Assembly (NCBI RefSeq): GCF_026651875.1
Contig: NZ_CP104067.1
Span: 186,001 to 250,000 of the forward strand
Length of the DNA: 64,000 bases
DNA from: Alicyclobacillus fastidiosus
GTDB taxonomy: Bacteria; Bacillota; Bacilli; Alicyclobacillales; Alicyclobacillaceae
Direction: 5' to 3'
Shown piece after piece: positions 25,797-34,224 of the stretch (the stretch's first letter is position 1; each line of letters opens with the position of its first letter). The notes below the pieces were generated by a model. It did not search any database. It had not been told where the DNA came from and saw only the letters and a list, made by a program, of their open reading frames with translations. Made by a program: the position numbers and the translations under genes.

Positions 25797-26843
25797 GTGT
25801 TGAGAAATGAGGGTTTCCGCGTGGTTGCCTTCCCACCATTCGACCGGACATGGTTGGCCGTACCAGAGGGACAACGTAGGCGCAGAGAGTGGCTTGAAGC
25901 AGTAGCAGAGGTTTCTTTGGCGTGGTTTTTGGAAGGTAAATCAATAGAGGCGTGGTTAGACGCGTTTCAGCCGATACGTGAACAGGCATTGAAGCTAGGT
26001 TGGTCCTATTATCTTCCGGAAGAGATTCGAACACATCTTCACTACATCCGGTTCGGATCCGGCGGCCGCGGCGAAGACTTGATCTACAGTGATTTGGACT
26101 ACGCCATCGTCACGACTGGTTCAGTGGACGCTGCAACCGTAATGGATTATCTACATGACTTTATCAGAGGTATGAATGATTTTGGGTTTCCGCCTTGCCA
26201 GGGTTTTGTCATGGGGACGAACCCACGGTGGATAGGATCGACGGAGGACTTTGCGCGGCGAATCCATCAATACCTCGCCTACCCCGATTGGGAGAATACC
26301 AGGTACTTGTTCATGGTCGTGGACGGGCGCCCGCTGTTTTCCTTCGACGGGTGGTCGGAGATTTCGGATCTCGCTCGAAATGGCATTTGCAATTCCCCGT
26401 TTATTCGCTGGGAAATGGCCCATCTTGGGATTCACAAGACTGTTTCGCTGTCGCTGCTCGGCCACGTTCAGACAGAGCGCGTCGACGACGTGGAGGTCCT
26501 TCCGATCAAGGAAGGCCTCATCAGCCCGATCATCCACTCTATTCGACTGTTGGCCTTGACTTATCGGATCGGGCAGCTCGGCACAGGGGAGAGACTAAAG
26601 GAGTTGGAGCGAGGCGGGTGGTTAGCGCCGTCACTCGTCAGCCGCGTTCAGCGGGCGCTCGCATTCGGTTGGAAACTGCGAGTGATGGCTCAAATTCGCG
26701 ACGCCCTCGGCAAGGGATCACACAAGGAGCACGTTTTGTGGTCGGCGTTGTCTGAGGACGAGCGAGTGCTTGCAGCGCAACATTTACACACGGCACGGGA
26801 GTTGGAACGTTTGGTGCACCGCACCTTTCGGAAGCCGAGGTGA
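25797..26843 (+). CDS. DUF294 nucleotidyltransferase-like protein
   Basis: The 348-residue protein carries FGSGGRGEDLIYSDLDYAIV (about residues 91-110), the GlnD-like nucleotidyltransferase core with two Asp residues, followed by a DUF294 C-terminal helical domain. Such proteins are thought to be signalling nucleotidyltransferases. The gene is divergent from glnA and overlaps the exonuclease gene by GTGA. The start is unsure: GTG 25797 has no good ribosome binding site, whereas GTG 25821 follows GAGGG. The target is unknown. Confidence 0.75.
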   Translation: MLRNEGFRVVAFPPFDRTWLAVPEGQRRRREWLEAVAEVSLAWFLEGKSIEAWLDAFQPIREQALKLGWSYYLPEEIRTHLHYIRFGSGGRGEDLIYSDLDYAIVTTGSVDAATVMDYLHDFIRGMNDFGFPPCQGFVMGTNPRWIGSTEDFARRIHQYLAYPDWENTRYLFMVVDGRPLFSFDGWSEISDLARNGICNSPFIRWEMAHLGIHKTVSLSLLGHVQTERVDDVEVLPIKEGLISPIIHSIRLLALTYRIGQLGTGERLKELERGGWLAPSLVSRVQRALAFGWKLRVMAQIRDALGKGSHKEHVLWSALSEDERVLAAQHLHTARELERLVHRTFRKPR

Positions 26844-27532
26844 GAGAAAGCGTGAAGTGGTTTCGCGGGGCAAATCGAGGAGAAGACGGCAGCGAGCGAA
26901 GTTTGGCACCTACGGCCGCACCCAGTACTGCTCGAATTTGGGAGTCGCCGTTACGAGATGTCGATTACTTTGTCATCGACATCGAAACGAGCGGCTTCTC
27001 GGCGCAGACCGATCTCATTCTGTCTCTCGCGGCCGGCTGTATGAAAGGGGCCGACGAGTTCTCGGACTTCATCTATCAATTTGTCAGGCACCCGGACATC
27101 TCGGTGGTTCCAGCGAAGATATGGGACTTGACGGGGCTCTCGCCCGAAGTCGTGGAAGGCGGTAAAGATCTGCGGGAAGTGTTGCAAGCGGCATTGTCGT
27201 TGGCGCTCAACCGCGTGTGGATTGCTCATCACGCACGCCACGAGCTGTCTTTTCTCGGCAGGCACGCGCGCCAGTTGTGGAGGCTGCGGCTTCGGCCTAT
27301 CGTCATCGACACGGCGGTGGTCGCGCAAGCGCTGGGCAGATTGCCGCGCACCCCGACCTTGGATGAGACGTGCGTGTGGTTGGACGTCCCGATTCATGGG
27401 CGCCATCGGGCAGACGAGGATGTCCGGATGACCGCGGAGGTGTGGCGGCGCGAAATCGTGTTATGTGAGAAGCTTGGTCTGCGTACGGTGTCCGACGTCA
27501 TCGACTGGGCGAGTGCGCGCGCCATGGGGTAG
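26840..27532 (+). CDS. DnaQ-like 3'-5' exonuclease domain protein
   Basis: The 230-residue protein has an RNase T/DnaQ fold: VIDIETSGF (Exo I, two acidic metal ligands) near residue 46, AHHARHELSFL (Exo II) and HRADEDVRMT (Exo III) near residue 190. It overlaps the DUF294 gene by 4 bases. DUF294 and DnaQ domains are known to occur next to each other or fused, so the two probably act together. Whether the substrate is DNA, RNA or a nucleotide signal is open. Confidence 0.78.
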   Translation: MRESVKWFRGANRGEDGSERSLAPTAAPSTARIWESPLRDVDYFVIDIETSGFSAQTDLILSLAAGCMKGADEFSDFIYQFVRHPDISVVPAKIWDLTGLSPEVVEGGKDLREVLQAALSLALNRVWIAHHARHELSFLGRHARQLWRLRLRPIVIDTAVVAQALGRLPRTPTLDETCVWLDVPIHGRHRADEDVRMTAEVWRREIVLCEKLGLRTVSDVIDWASARAMG

Positions 27533-27533
27533 C

Positions 27534-27656
27534 GTGATAGAATGGTGGCACCTTCGCTTGCTGGATCCGGGAGAGGCCGCACACGGCTTTGGTCTTGATG
27601 TAAGCGCACTCCAAAGGGTTGGGTTTGAATTGCGTAGAATGACTAGCGAAGTCTAA
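27534..27656 (+). CDS. small open frame, possible fragment
   Basis: A 40-residue frame starts at GTG 27534, 1 base after the exonuclease stop, and ends at TAA 27654-27656. IEWWHLRLLDPGEAAHGFGL faintly recalls the first strand of lipoate-protein ligases, but the match is weak and the rest of such a gene is absent. It may be a translated leader, a gene remnant or chance. Confidence 0.25.
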   Translation: MIEWWHLRLLDPGEAAHGFGLDVSALQRVGFELRRMTSEV

Positions 27657-27676
27657 TTGCAAGGGGTTCAGTCGTC

Positions 27677-29233
27677 ATGACGCTACAATTCACATTAATG
27701 CTGGCTGGCTGGGGGTGTTGTGCTGGGGTGGTCGTCCTCGTTGCAATCCTCATCGTCTTACAGCGTAACCTGTTGAGGCGAATTCGAGCGACCCGCCACA
27801 CGTTGCGCGCCACGCTTCGCCAGCAACAGGGTATGGTGTTTAAGTTCGTCAAGGTCGATGGCAAGTTCATTCATACCCTCTGCGAAGGCGAACTGGTGCA
27901 CAAACTTGGCTATGATTCGAAAACGTTTGTGGGCCGTACCCTAGGAGAAGTGATTCCGGACGCGCTGCATGTGAAGGAGAAGGAGCGCCATTACGAACTC
28001 GCGTGGCAAGGGCAGGTGACGTCGTACGAGGGATGTCTCAATGGCGTGTGGTACTTTGCTTCACTGAGACCGATTATCGAACACGGCAGGGTGAAGGAGG
28101 TCATCGCATCTTGTGTGGATATCACAAACCTGAAGAGGGCCGAGACCACCTTGCGCCAAAACGAGCAGATGTATCGCTTGATCGCAGAATCGTCCGCCGA
28201 CTTGATTCGCATTGTCGATAGCGCCTTGCGCATACGCTACGCTTCCCCCTCGCACACCGCGTTGCTCGGCTACTTGCCCGAGGAGCTCGAGGGTCGATCC
28301 ACTCTCATGTTGGTGTCTCCAGAGGACAGGCATATCGCGTTGCGAGATAGAGAGCGGATTCTCGAACACAAGGCGCTTCTGCAAACCCACTATCGCCTCC
28401 GTCACCGTGACGGAACGGATATCCTTTTTGACACGCATATCAGTCCGGTCATCGACACGGATGGCACCATCTCCAACGTGGTGGTCGTCTCTCGAGATCT
28501 GACTAAGCGGATCAAAATGGAAGAGGAGTCGCGCAAGAATGAAAAACTGGCGCTTGCTGGACAACTCGCCGCAGGCATCGCCCACGAAATTCGAAACCCA
28601 CTCACAGCCATCAAGGGGTTTACGAAGATGCTGCAGGAGCCGTCGGACAAGCAGTCGTACTACGCGGAGATCGTGCTCTCTGAGTTGACCAGCATCGAGG
28701 CCATCGTCGAGGAATTTCTTCTGCTCGCGAAACCGCAGCATGCGGAGTTTAAACGGCACGACATTTTTCTGTTGCTTCAAGATGTGGTCAACTTGCTGCG
28801 CGCTCAGGCACTCATGCAGAATGTGGAGCTTCTACTGGAACCCGTGAAGCGCCGAGTCGACGTGCTCGTTGTGGCTACGCAAATCAAACAGGTGTTTATC
28901 AACATCGTCAAAAATGCGATTGAAGCCATGCCTGATGCAGGGCGCGTTCACCTCTTTGTGGACGTCGATGGCGAGACGGTGCGTATTTGTATTCAGGATG
29001 AAGGTGTGGGTATCGACCAGGAGCGCATCAAGCATCTCGGTGAGCCCTTCTACACGACGCGAGAGAAGGGTTCAGGCCTTGGACTGATGGTCAGTTACAA
29101 AATCGTCCGCGATCACGGCGGCGATATCGACATCACGAGTTCCACCCACCGAGGGACGGCCGTGAAAATTCGGTTGCCGGTGGCTGAGATCGTAGAGGTG
29201 CGCACTGGAACAAATGGCGCGTGGGAGGAGTGA
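27677..29233 (+). CDS. PAS-domain sensor histidine kinase, Kin-like
   Basis: The 518-residue protein has an N-terminal membrane anchor (LAGWGCCAGVVVLVAILIVL), two PAS-like domains (about residues 50-150 and 165-285), a HisKA domain with His303 in HEIRNPLT and an HATPase domain ending GEPFYTTREKGSGLGLMVSYKIV. This layout matches the phosphorelay kinases (KinA-E) that feed Spo0F. No response regulator gene is adjacent, which fits an orphan phosphorelay kinase. The signal is unknown. Confidence 0.85.
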   Translation: MTLQFTLMLAGWGCCAGVVVLVAILIVLQRNLLRRIRATRHTLRATLRQQQGMVFKFVKVDGKFIHTLCEGELVHKLGYDSKTFVGRTLGEVIPDALHVKEKERHYELAWQGQVTSYEGCLNGVWYFASLRPIIEHGRVKEVIASCVDITNLKRAETTLRQNEQMYRLIAESSADLIRIVDSALRIRYASPSHTALLGYLPEELEGRSTLMLVSPEDRHIALRDRERILEHKALLQTHYRLRHRDGTDILFDTHISPVIDTDGTISNVVVVSRDLTKRIKMEEESRKNEKLALAGQLAAGIAHEIRNPLTAIKGFTKMLQEPSDKQSYYAEIVLSELTSIEAIVEEFLLLAKPQHAEFKRHDIFLLLQDVVNLLRAQALMQNVELLLEPVKRRVDVLVVATQIKQVFINIVKNAIEAMPDAGRVHLFVDVDGETVRICIQDEGVGIDQERIKHLGEPFYTTREKGSGLGLMVSYKIVRDHGGDIDITSSTHRGTAVKIRLPVAEIVEVRTGTNGAWEE

Positions 29234-29244
29234 CGATGCACTCC

Positions 29245-29550
29245 TCACTGGATCGGCGACTCGTCGGTGAACGTCTCCCGATACCAATGGCGCACTGCCT
29301 CGCGAGTACTTCGCAGCTCATTGAGACCGGGGGTGCTCTCCGTGGGCACACTTCGACGCTGTTCGACGTCGTATAGATTGACGCGTGCGCTCTGGCTGCC
29401 AACCCGAACTTCCCACGCAGGTACAACGCCATCTAGGGTGGACATCTGAACAGGTGCTGTGCCTTTCATCTCCCCTACCAGTGCGGCCAACGCCGCCTCA
29501 ACTTCGGCCGTGAAGTGAGGTGCGCCATCTGGTGTGTTCAAGCTTGTCAT
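29245..29550 (-). CDS. hypothetical protein
   Basis: The 101-residue soluble protein starts at ATG 29550 after a strong AGGAGGG. Part of it, WEVRVGSQSARVNLYDVEQ, looks like a small beta-rich fold. A longer frame reaches to 29928 but runs through the start of the neighbouring gene on the other strand. Its stop lies 11 bases from the kinase stop, so the genes converge. No family is recognised. Confidence 0.6.
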   Translation of the reverse strand: MTSLNTPDGAPHFTAEVEAALAALVGEMKGTAPVQMSTLDGVVPAWEVRVGSQSARVNLYDVEQRRSVPTESTPGLNELRSTREAVRHWYRETFTDESPIQ

Positions 29551-29643
29551 CTGCGTTATCCCTCCTGAAATTATCCAGGTATGATGCACATTTGTAACCC
29601 AGTTTATTCCATTCATTTTGCCGCAACGAAAGGATGAAGCCAC

Positions 29644-30531
29644 GTGGCTAAAGATTTTCGCATCGTCTCCCTGTGTCCAAGTAACACCGAGCTTGTCTTC
29701 GCCCTCGGCCTCGGCGACTATCTGGTCGGCGTCGACAACTACTCGGATTACCCAGCAGACAAGCTGCAGCACCTGCCGAGGCTCGGCCCGGATCTGCACA
29801 TCGACATCCACCTCGTCGAACAGCTCGCTCCAGATCTCGTCCTGTCGTCTTTGTCTGTGCCAGGCATGGAACGCGTAGTCGACGGCATCCAGTCGACAGG
29901 GCTCCGGCAAATCGTGTGTAACGCGCACAATTTGTCCGGCGTGTACGAGGAGCTAGAAGTGATAGCCGACGCCATACCACGCGCAATACTCGACCGGGCT
30001 GTAGTGCAGCGCGTGCTGCAAGGCCTCAAAGCGCGTGTGAGCCGAATTCAGGAGTGGACACAAGTTCACCCAACTGCACTTCGCATCTATTGGGAGTGGT
30101 GGGCAAAGCCCGTGTTTTCCCCGGCAAAGGAAAATTGGCTTACGGAGATCACGCATTTGGCAGGGGCGGAAAACATCTTCGCGACCGAGCCGGGGCAGCA
30201 AGTACAAGATGACGGCACACGTGTGTGCGAAGGGCAGCCGGATATGATGTTTGCGGTATGGACGGGGATTGCCCAAGACAAAGTCCCGCTCGCGAAAATC
30301 ATCAACAGAGCGGATTCGTGGCGGCGGACACCGGCGTTTCAAAATCGCCAGATCTATGTGTTGTCAGAGGGGTTGTACTGTCGCCCAGGCCCGAGGCTCG
30401 TGGACGGACTGGAGCAGCTCGTCGGTCTTTTGCACCCGCGCTTTGCAGAGGAACAGCAACTGCAACCGCCGTATAAATACGCCCCGATTCGCCACATTTC
30501 GGGGGAGTGGGTAGGCGGGCGGCAACCGTAG
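29644..30531 (+). CDS. cobalamin/siderophore-binding-protein fold (BtuF-like) without signal peptide
   Basis: The 295-residue protein has the helical-backbone binding fold of class III periplasmic proteins: RIVSLCPSNTELVFALGLGDYLVGVD at the start, LAPDLVLSS, and WRRTPAFQNRQIYVLSEGLYCRPGPRL at the end. It lacks any signal peptide or lipobox, so it should stay in the cytoplasm, which is odd for a transport binding protein. No ABC permease genes are near. The start is GTG 29644 after AAAGGATG. It may bind a corrinoid or haem inside the cell; that is inference. Confidence 0.75.
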   Translation: MAKDFRIVSLCPSNTELVFALGLGDYLVGVDNYSDYPADKLQHLPRLGPDLHIDIHLVEQLAPDLVLSSLSVPGMERVVDGIQSTGLRQIVCNAHNLSGVYEELEVIADAIPRAILDRAVVQRVLQGLKARVSRIQEWTQVHPTALRIYWEWWAKPVFSPAKENWLTEITHLAGAENIFATEPGQQVQDDGTRVCEGQPDMMFAVWTGIAQDKVPLAKIINRADSWRRTPAFQNRQIYVLSEGLYCRPGPRLVDGLEQLVGLLHPRFAEEQQLQPPYKYAPIRHISGEWVGGRQP

Positions 30532-30686
30532 AGGTCAATTGCGGTCGACATCCGACACACGTGTCACCGAGGTGCGATCCGACCAGAGGCGCAGTTGAAT
30601 GTCTCGTTATTATATCGTAAAGTTATATTCGCGCGTTATATCATACTACGTCCTCAAAACGAAGCTCACAAGGAGGGAGGAATTCG

Positions 30687-31226
30687 TTGTACGAACTGTT
30701 TATTCTCGGTGAATTGAAAGACAAGCCGATGCACGGCTATCTACTGCACCGGATTTTGTCGCAGACCCTTGGTCCTCTTCGGCAGGTCAGCTGGGGCGTC
30801 TTGTATTCCGTCATCGCCCGGATGGAGGAAGAGGGATACATTCAGCAGGTGACCGATAACTTTACATCCGGGCGCGGAAAGCCGCGCAAAGTGTATGAGA
30901 TCACCCGGTCTGGCAACGCCGAATTTCAGCGGCTCGTGCGCCGTCCGTTCGAGCACAACCAAGAGACAGAGGACCTTTTTCGCGTCAAACTCGGCAAGTT
31001 CCACCACATCGACAAGGGTGTGCAGTTGGATATTCTCCGGCAGTATAAAGCGTTTCTCGAAGTGGCGGCCGGCGGTTTGGCGGTACAGGCTGATCACGTC
31101 AGGAAGGAGCCGTGTATCTCCGAGGCGGAACGACCGCACCTATTACACGTGATCGATTACGAGGTGACGATTTATGACGCCAAAATCGCCTGGGTGGAGG
31201 CCTTGATCGCAAGCGTTGAGGAGTAA
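30687..31226 (+). CDS. PadR-family transcriptional regulator
   Basis: The 179-residue protein has the PadR winged helix (LFILGELKDKPMHGYLLHRIL, WGVLYSVIARMEEEGYI, GKPRKVYEITRSG) and a Vir_act_alpha_C-like helical tail. It starts at TTG 30687, 7 bases after AAGGAGGGAGG. It probably represses itself and the drug-type exporter gene 63 bases downstream. AT-rich sequence with TTATAT repeats at 30605-30645 could be its operator but shows no clean palindrome. Confidence 0.85.
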   Translation: MYELFILGELKDKPMHGYLLHRILSQTLGPLRQVSWGVLYSVIARMEEEGYIQQVTDNFTSGRGKPRKVYEITRSGNAEFQRLVRRPFEHNQETEDLFRVKLGKFHHIDKGVQLDILRQYKAFLEVAAGGLAVQADHVRKEPCISEAERPHLLHVIDYEVTIYDAKIAWVEALIASVEE

Positions 31227-31289
31227 GATGCCGCGCAGGCCCCCGACAGATATGGGGTACAGATTTTTAGTTGAGGGGAAATTCTCTAT

Positions 31290-32795
31290 ATGCAAAAGAC
31301 AACCAACCGCAAAATGGTGACTATCGCGATGCTTGTCGCCGTTTTGCTGGTCGCCATCGACGTGACGGTCGTCAGTACTGCGATGCCCGACATCGCGCGC
31401 AAGTTGGGCGGACTGAGCCTGTATAGCTGGGTTTTTGCCATTTATACACTGACGACTTGTGTCACCACTCCGATTTACGGGAAGCTCTCGGACTTGTTCG
31501 GTCGCAAGGTCGTGTTCAGCATCGGCGTCGTCTTGTTCGTGGTCGGTTCGATGCTGTCGGGCGCGGCTCAGTCGATGCCAGAGCTCGTGTGGTTCCGCGC
31601 ATTCCAGGGGATTGGCGCGGGTGCGGTGATGCCAGTGACCTTCACCATCATCGGCGACTTGTTCCCGGGTGAGCAGCGGGCGCGCATGCAAGGCGTGTTC
31701 AGTGCGGTCTGGGGTGTCGCAGGACTCTTGGGTCCGCTTGTCGGTGGATTATTTGTGGACCATATTTCGTGGCGGTGGATTTTCTACATCAATCTACCGG
31801 TTGGTGCCATCTCGCTCATCCTCGTCCTCGCATTTTTGCATGAGAACTTTGAGCGCAAGTCCAAAAAGATTGACTACTGGGGCGCCATTGTGTTCACCAT
31901 CGGCATATCGTCGCTGCTATACGCACTGCTCAACGGAGGTTCGAAGTACGCGTGGGGATCAGGTGTCATCGTCTCGCTGTTCATCGGCACGGTGGTATTT
32001 CTCGCACTGTTTGTCGTCATTGAGGCAAAAGTTCAAGAACCGATGCTCCCGCTGTCGCTGTTCAAAATTCCGACCATCGCGGTATCGAATATCGTTGCGT
32101 TCCTGTTGAGCTTCGTCCTCATCGGTGCGAACGTCTACTTGCCGATGTGGATTCAGACGATTCTCGGTCACAGCGCTACAAATTCAGGTCTCACGTTGAT
32201 GCCGATGTCGATTGCGTGGCCCTTGGGGTCGACTTTTGCAGGCCGCTACATGTATCGGCTTGGGACAAAGGTGACGACCGTCATCGGCGCCATTCTCGTC
32301 GCGGCGGGCGGCACGTGGATGCTGGCAATCGAGTTGAATTCACCGTACTGGTACTTTGTCGGACTGATGGTCGTGATCGGACTAGGAATGGGTTATGCCG
32401 TGACGCCGACGACGGTCATGATTCAATCGGCCGTAGGCTGGCAAATGCGCGGCGCTGCGACTGCATCGAACACGTTCGTCCGCACCCTGGGTCAGACCGT
32501 CGGCGTGACCGTCTTTGGATCGCTGTTCAACAGCGCGACGGCCGCCTACGCGAAGAGCCACTTCAAAACCTCCACGAACGCGGGGAACCTAAGCCAACTG
32601 TTGACAGCGTCGGGCGCAAATACAAGTTCCATCCCGGCCCCGTTGTTGACAGTCGTCCATCAAACGTTGGCACATGGTATCCATTTGGTGTTCATCGTCA
32701 TCTTTGTCATCGGTCTGGTCAGTCTCCTCGCTACCTTGGCCCTGCCGTCACATCGAAAAGTGATGGAGCACCAAAACCAAGTGAATGCGCACTGA
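31290..32795 (+). CDS. MFS drug exporter, DHA2 family (EmrB/QacA type)
   Basis: The 501-residue protein has 14 predicted membrane helices. The DHA2 signatures are visible: LLVAIDVTVVSTAMPDIAR in helix 1, GKLSDLFGRK in the first loop, and WGVAGLLGPLVGGLFVD (motif C) typical of antiporters. It would export toxic organic compounds using the proton gradient. It follows a PadR gene that probably controls it. Confidence 0.88.
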   Translation: MQKTTNRKMVTIAMLVAVLLVAIDVTVVSTAMPDIARKLGGLSLYSWVFAIYTLTTCVTTPIYGKLSDLFGRKVVFSIGVVLFVVGSMLSGAAQSMPELVWFRAFQGIGAGAVMPVTFTIIGDLFPGEQRARMQGVFSAVWGVAGLLGPLVGGLFVDHISWRWIFYINLPVGAISLILVLAFLHENFERKSKKIDYWGAIVFTIGISSLLYALLNGGSKYAWGSGVIVSLFIGTVVFLALFVVIEAKVQEPMLPLSLFKIPTIAVSNIVAFLLSFVLIGANVYLPMWIQTILGHSATNSGLTLMPMSIAWPLGSTFAGRYMYRLGTKVTTVIGAILVAAGGTWMLAIELNSPYWYFVGLMVVIGLGMGYAVTPTTVMIQSAVGWQMRGAATASNTFVRTLGQTVGVTVFGSLFNSATAAYAKSHFKTSTNAGNLSQLLTASGANTSSIPAPLLTVVHQTLAHGIHLVFIVIFVIGLVSLLATLALPSHRKVMEHQNQVNAH

Positions 32796-32812
32796 ATAAA
32801 AACAGTGCAAAG

Positions 32813-32845
32813 AGGCAGGGATTGAGGATATCCTCGACCCTGCCT
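32813..32845 (+). terminator. terminator after the MFS gene
   Basis: AGGCAGGG (32813-32820) pairs with CCCTGCCT (32838-32845), with an inner GAGGAT/ATCCTC helix. GTTCTATT follows. Confidence 0.6.
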
Positions 32846-32956
32846 GTTCTATTGGATCTAGACGATGCTTCGACTAAAATATCAGGGGCGGATGGTGCGA
32901 AACATTCAGTTGAGATGAGAACAGGTCTTTTGTGATGAGCAGAGGAGCGGCGGTCT

Positions 32957-34029
32957 ATGTACGAGACGATTCCATTGACCAAATCGATTCGCGTCGGAAG
33001 CGGATCGCATATTCTGTACGTTTACACAGACGATGAAGTCTACACGGACAACGTCGCTTCATATGTGGAAATGGGATTCGACATGGGCCAACACGTCGTC
33101 TACATCGACAGTGAGGAGCGGTACATGGCGGTCTGTCGTCGGCTCACGGAGCGCGGCCGCGAACAACTGCTTCAACACGTCAGCTATGTTAACAACTATG
33201 ACTTCTACATGATGTATGGAGATTTTCACTTTGAGCGACGTTCTAGAACACCTGCAGCACGTCGTTCAACCGTATGTCGACTCCGGTCAGAGCATTCGTC
33301 TCTGGGGACACGTCGATTGGCGTGGACAAGCGGATATCGCGCAGCAGTTACAATCATACGAGTGCAGTTGCGACATGACGGTCGGCGATTTCGGGGTTGT
33401 CACCGTTTGTGCTTACAACGGAAGGACGGTTCCGGCGTACGTGATGTCAGAAATGATGTGCAGTCACCCGCTGCTCATGACGGATGATCAAAGATTACTG
33501 TACCGTGATCGACCACGAGATATCCGATATTATCCGAACGGAGCACATGCTATCGTCGGACGCGTTGTGGGTGAAAAAGATGATTCACCCTTCTAACCTG
33601 ATGCTTGAAGTGTTGGAGCTTATGCAGGCCAAAGCGCGCACGCAAAACGTAGTATTGCACACCGACCTGCAGTTGAGCGACAAAGAAACGCTGTTCGGCA
33701 ACAGTGGCGGCTTTAAGCTCATCTTGTCGAATCTCGTAAGCAATGCCATCAAATATAGCTACGAGGGCGGATAAGTCGTCGTGCGTTCGTACCGTTCCGC
33801 CGATCGCGCCACGATTGAAGTGATTGACGACGGTTGTGGGTTGAGCGAGGAGCAGCAAGCAAAGCTGTTCCAGAAATATGAGAAGTTGAACGATGAAACC
33901 AGCGGTCAGGGTATCGGACTGTTTATGGTGAAGAAACTGGTCGATGTGTTCGAGGGAACCATTCACGTGGAAAGCGAATTGAACCGAGGTTCGTGCTTTC
34001 GAGTTGAGTTACCGTTTGCACAGTCCTAA
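32957..34029 (+). pseudogene. broken MEDS-domain sensor histidine kinase
   Basis: Three reading frames together spell one protein. The first (from ATG 32957) gives an N-terminal MEDS domain (GSHILYVYTDDEVYTDNVASYVEMGF to MMYGDFHFE). A +1 shift near 33235 leads to DVLEHLQ, RLWGHVDW and NGRTVPAYVMSEMM. A second shift near 33484 leads to DHEISDII, WVKKMIHPSNLML and LILSNLVSNAIKYS. A stop at 33772-33774 then interrupts the HATPase domain, which continues in frame with IEVIDDGCGLSEEQQAKLFQ and GIGLFMVKKLV. Two shifts and a stop make a working kinase unlikely unless they are sequence errors. Confidence 0.75.
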
Positions 34030-34224
34030 AAGAGAATGCTAGACCCCCATATTCCAATTGTATCCATTTAATTTTATCCTCTCTATTACACAAATACGCC
34101 CCTTGATAGTTTATAATTCACTGTGTGAGTAGAAGGAATAATCAGATTGAGAAGTGTTTGCGAGCAAAGCCTGTGAGCTTGACTGCGGAGGCGGCCGTGG
34201 ACACGCTTATTTGGGGGGATCATC

